From: Parazoarcus communis
GTDB lineage: Bacteria > Pseudomonadota > Gammaproteobacteria > Burkholderiales > Rhodocyclaceae
Reading direction: 5' to 3'
DNA length: 64,000 nt
NCBI RefSeq assembly: GCF_003111665.1
Contig: NZ_CP022188.1
Location: 2,976,001 to 3,040,000 of the forward strand
A program made the position numbers and the translations under genes. The notes below the pieces were generated by a model. The model had not been told where the DNA came from. It saw only the letters and a program-made list of their open reading frames with translations, and did no database searches. Shown here in pieces: positions 63,691 through 64,000 of this stretch. Numbering within the stretch: the stretch's first letter is position 1; every line of letters begins with the position of its first letter.

Positions 63691-64000
63691 TCATGCAGGC
63701 TGTCGTGCCTCGCTGCGCTGGCGCAGGGCCAGCCACACCAGGGCCGCGCCGGTCAGTGCCACCGGAATCAGCGAGCCGACGTTCAGCAGGGTCCAGCCCT
63801 GCGTGGTGACCAGCGCGCCCGAGGCGAAGGAGGTCAGCGCCATCGTTGCGAACACGGCAAAGTTGATCGCGGCCTGTGCCCGGTCTTTCTCCTCGGGGCG
63901 GTAGGCCTGCATTGCCAGGGTTGTGCTGCCGGTAAACAGAAAGTTCCATCCCACGCCGAGCATGAACAGGCCGATGAGGAACTGATGCAGATCCTGGCCG
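63691..64000 (-). CDS. MFS transporter, C-terminal part, cut by the right edge
   Basis: The last 103 codons of a major facilitator protein whose start lies beyond the window. Membrane helices are visible in F-L-I-G-L-F-M-L-G-V-G-W-N-F-L-F-T, A-I-N-F-A-V-F-A-T-M-A-L and L-I-P-V-A-L-T-G-A-A-L-V-W-L, with the loop Y-R-P-E-E-K-D-R-A-Q-A between. This pattern occurs in drug/sugar-type MFS proteins near the seventh to twelfth helices. Substrate cannot be told. Confidence 0.75.
   Translation of the reverse strand, partial: GQDLHQFLIGLFMLGVGWNFLFTGSTTLAMQAYRPEEKDRAQAAINFAVFATMALTSFASGALVTTQGWTLLNVGSLIPVALTGAALVWLALRQRSEARQPA

Overview
The window looks like a chromosomal segment of a high-GC betaproteobacterium, most plausibly of the Rhodocyclales (Azoarcus/Thauera/Aromatoleum type). 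The reasons are the protein style, the polar-flagellum gene order flhB-flhA-flhF-fliA-motC-motD, and tight operons. No database search was possible, so the taxonomy is inference. There is no rRNA, CRISPR array, phage, integrase or transposase gene; one tRNA-Ser(UGA) is present.

Layout. (1) 1-3108: the 5' part of a RoxA-type ribosomal oxygenase, 23S rRNA methyltransferase RlmD, tRNA-Ser with a terminator, and an RlmI-like methyltransferase. (2) 3308-15866: a catabolic island. A beta-alanine:pyruvate aminotransferase, a CoA-acylating semialdehyde dehydrogenase and an N-carbamoyl-amino-acid hydrolase run on the plus strand. They face an amidase and a five-gene peptide-type ABC transporter on the minus strand, and a divergent LysR regulator closes the block. 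One palindrome, GTTTC-N8-GAAAC, lies upstream of both the aminotransferase and lysR, which points to one regulon. (3) 15940-17062: pseudouridine synthase RluE and a secreted DUF192 protein.

(4) 17236-25484: flhB, flhA, flhF, an flhG-like gene without a P-loop, fliA, motC, motD. (5) 25495-30358: topoisomerase IV parC and parE, separated by 562 bp holding a possible gene remnant. (6) 30504-43620: flgN, flgM and flgA on the minus strand, then flgBCDEFGHIJKL on the plus strand, ending with an uncharacterised lipoprotein. (7) 43717-49902: fliJKLMNOPQR on the minus strand, followed upstream by two paralogous GGDEF proteins (49969-53635). Flagellar control signals are readable: a near-perfect sigma-28 promoter before flgM, and sigma-54 type -24/-12 elements before flgB, flgG, flgK and fliK, the last an exact consensus. 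This suggests a sigma-54 then sigma-28 cascade with FlgM holding FliA. The fliEFGHI genes, flagellin, chemotaxis genes and master regulators are not in the window.

(8) 53900-59071: a BtuF-like binding protein without a signal peptide, a divergent ATP-grasp ligase, and a basic amino acid ABC transporter (argT-hisQ-hisM-hisP type). (9) 59091-63505: a compact four-gene minus-strand operon, DUF3348 - DUF802 - OmpA-family - DUF2894. The DUF802 protein has a MotA/TolQ/ExbB-like membrane core with a tail of more than 500 residues. The OmpA protein has a single MotB-like membrane helix with an aspartate at its start. Together they look like a ZorAB-type ion-driven motor with two soluble partners of unknown role, and this is the best candidate in the window for an undescribed system. 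(10) The 3' end of an MFS transporter gene closes the window.
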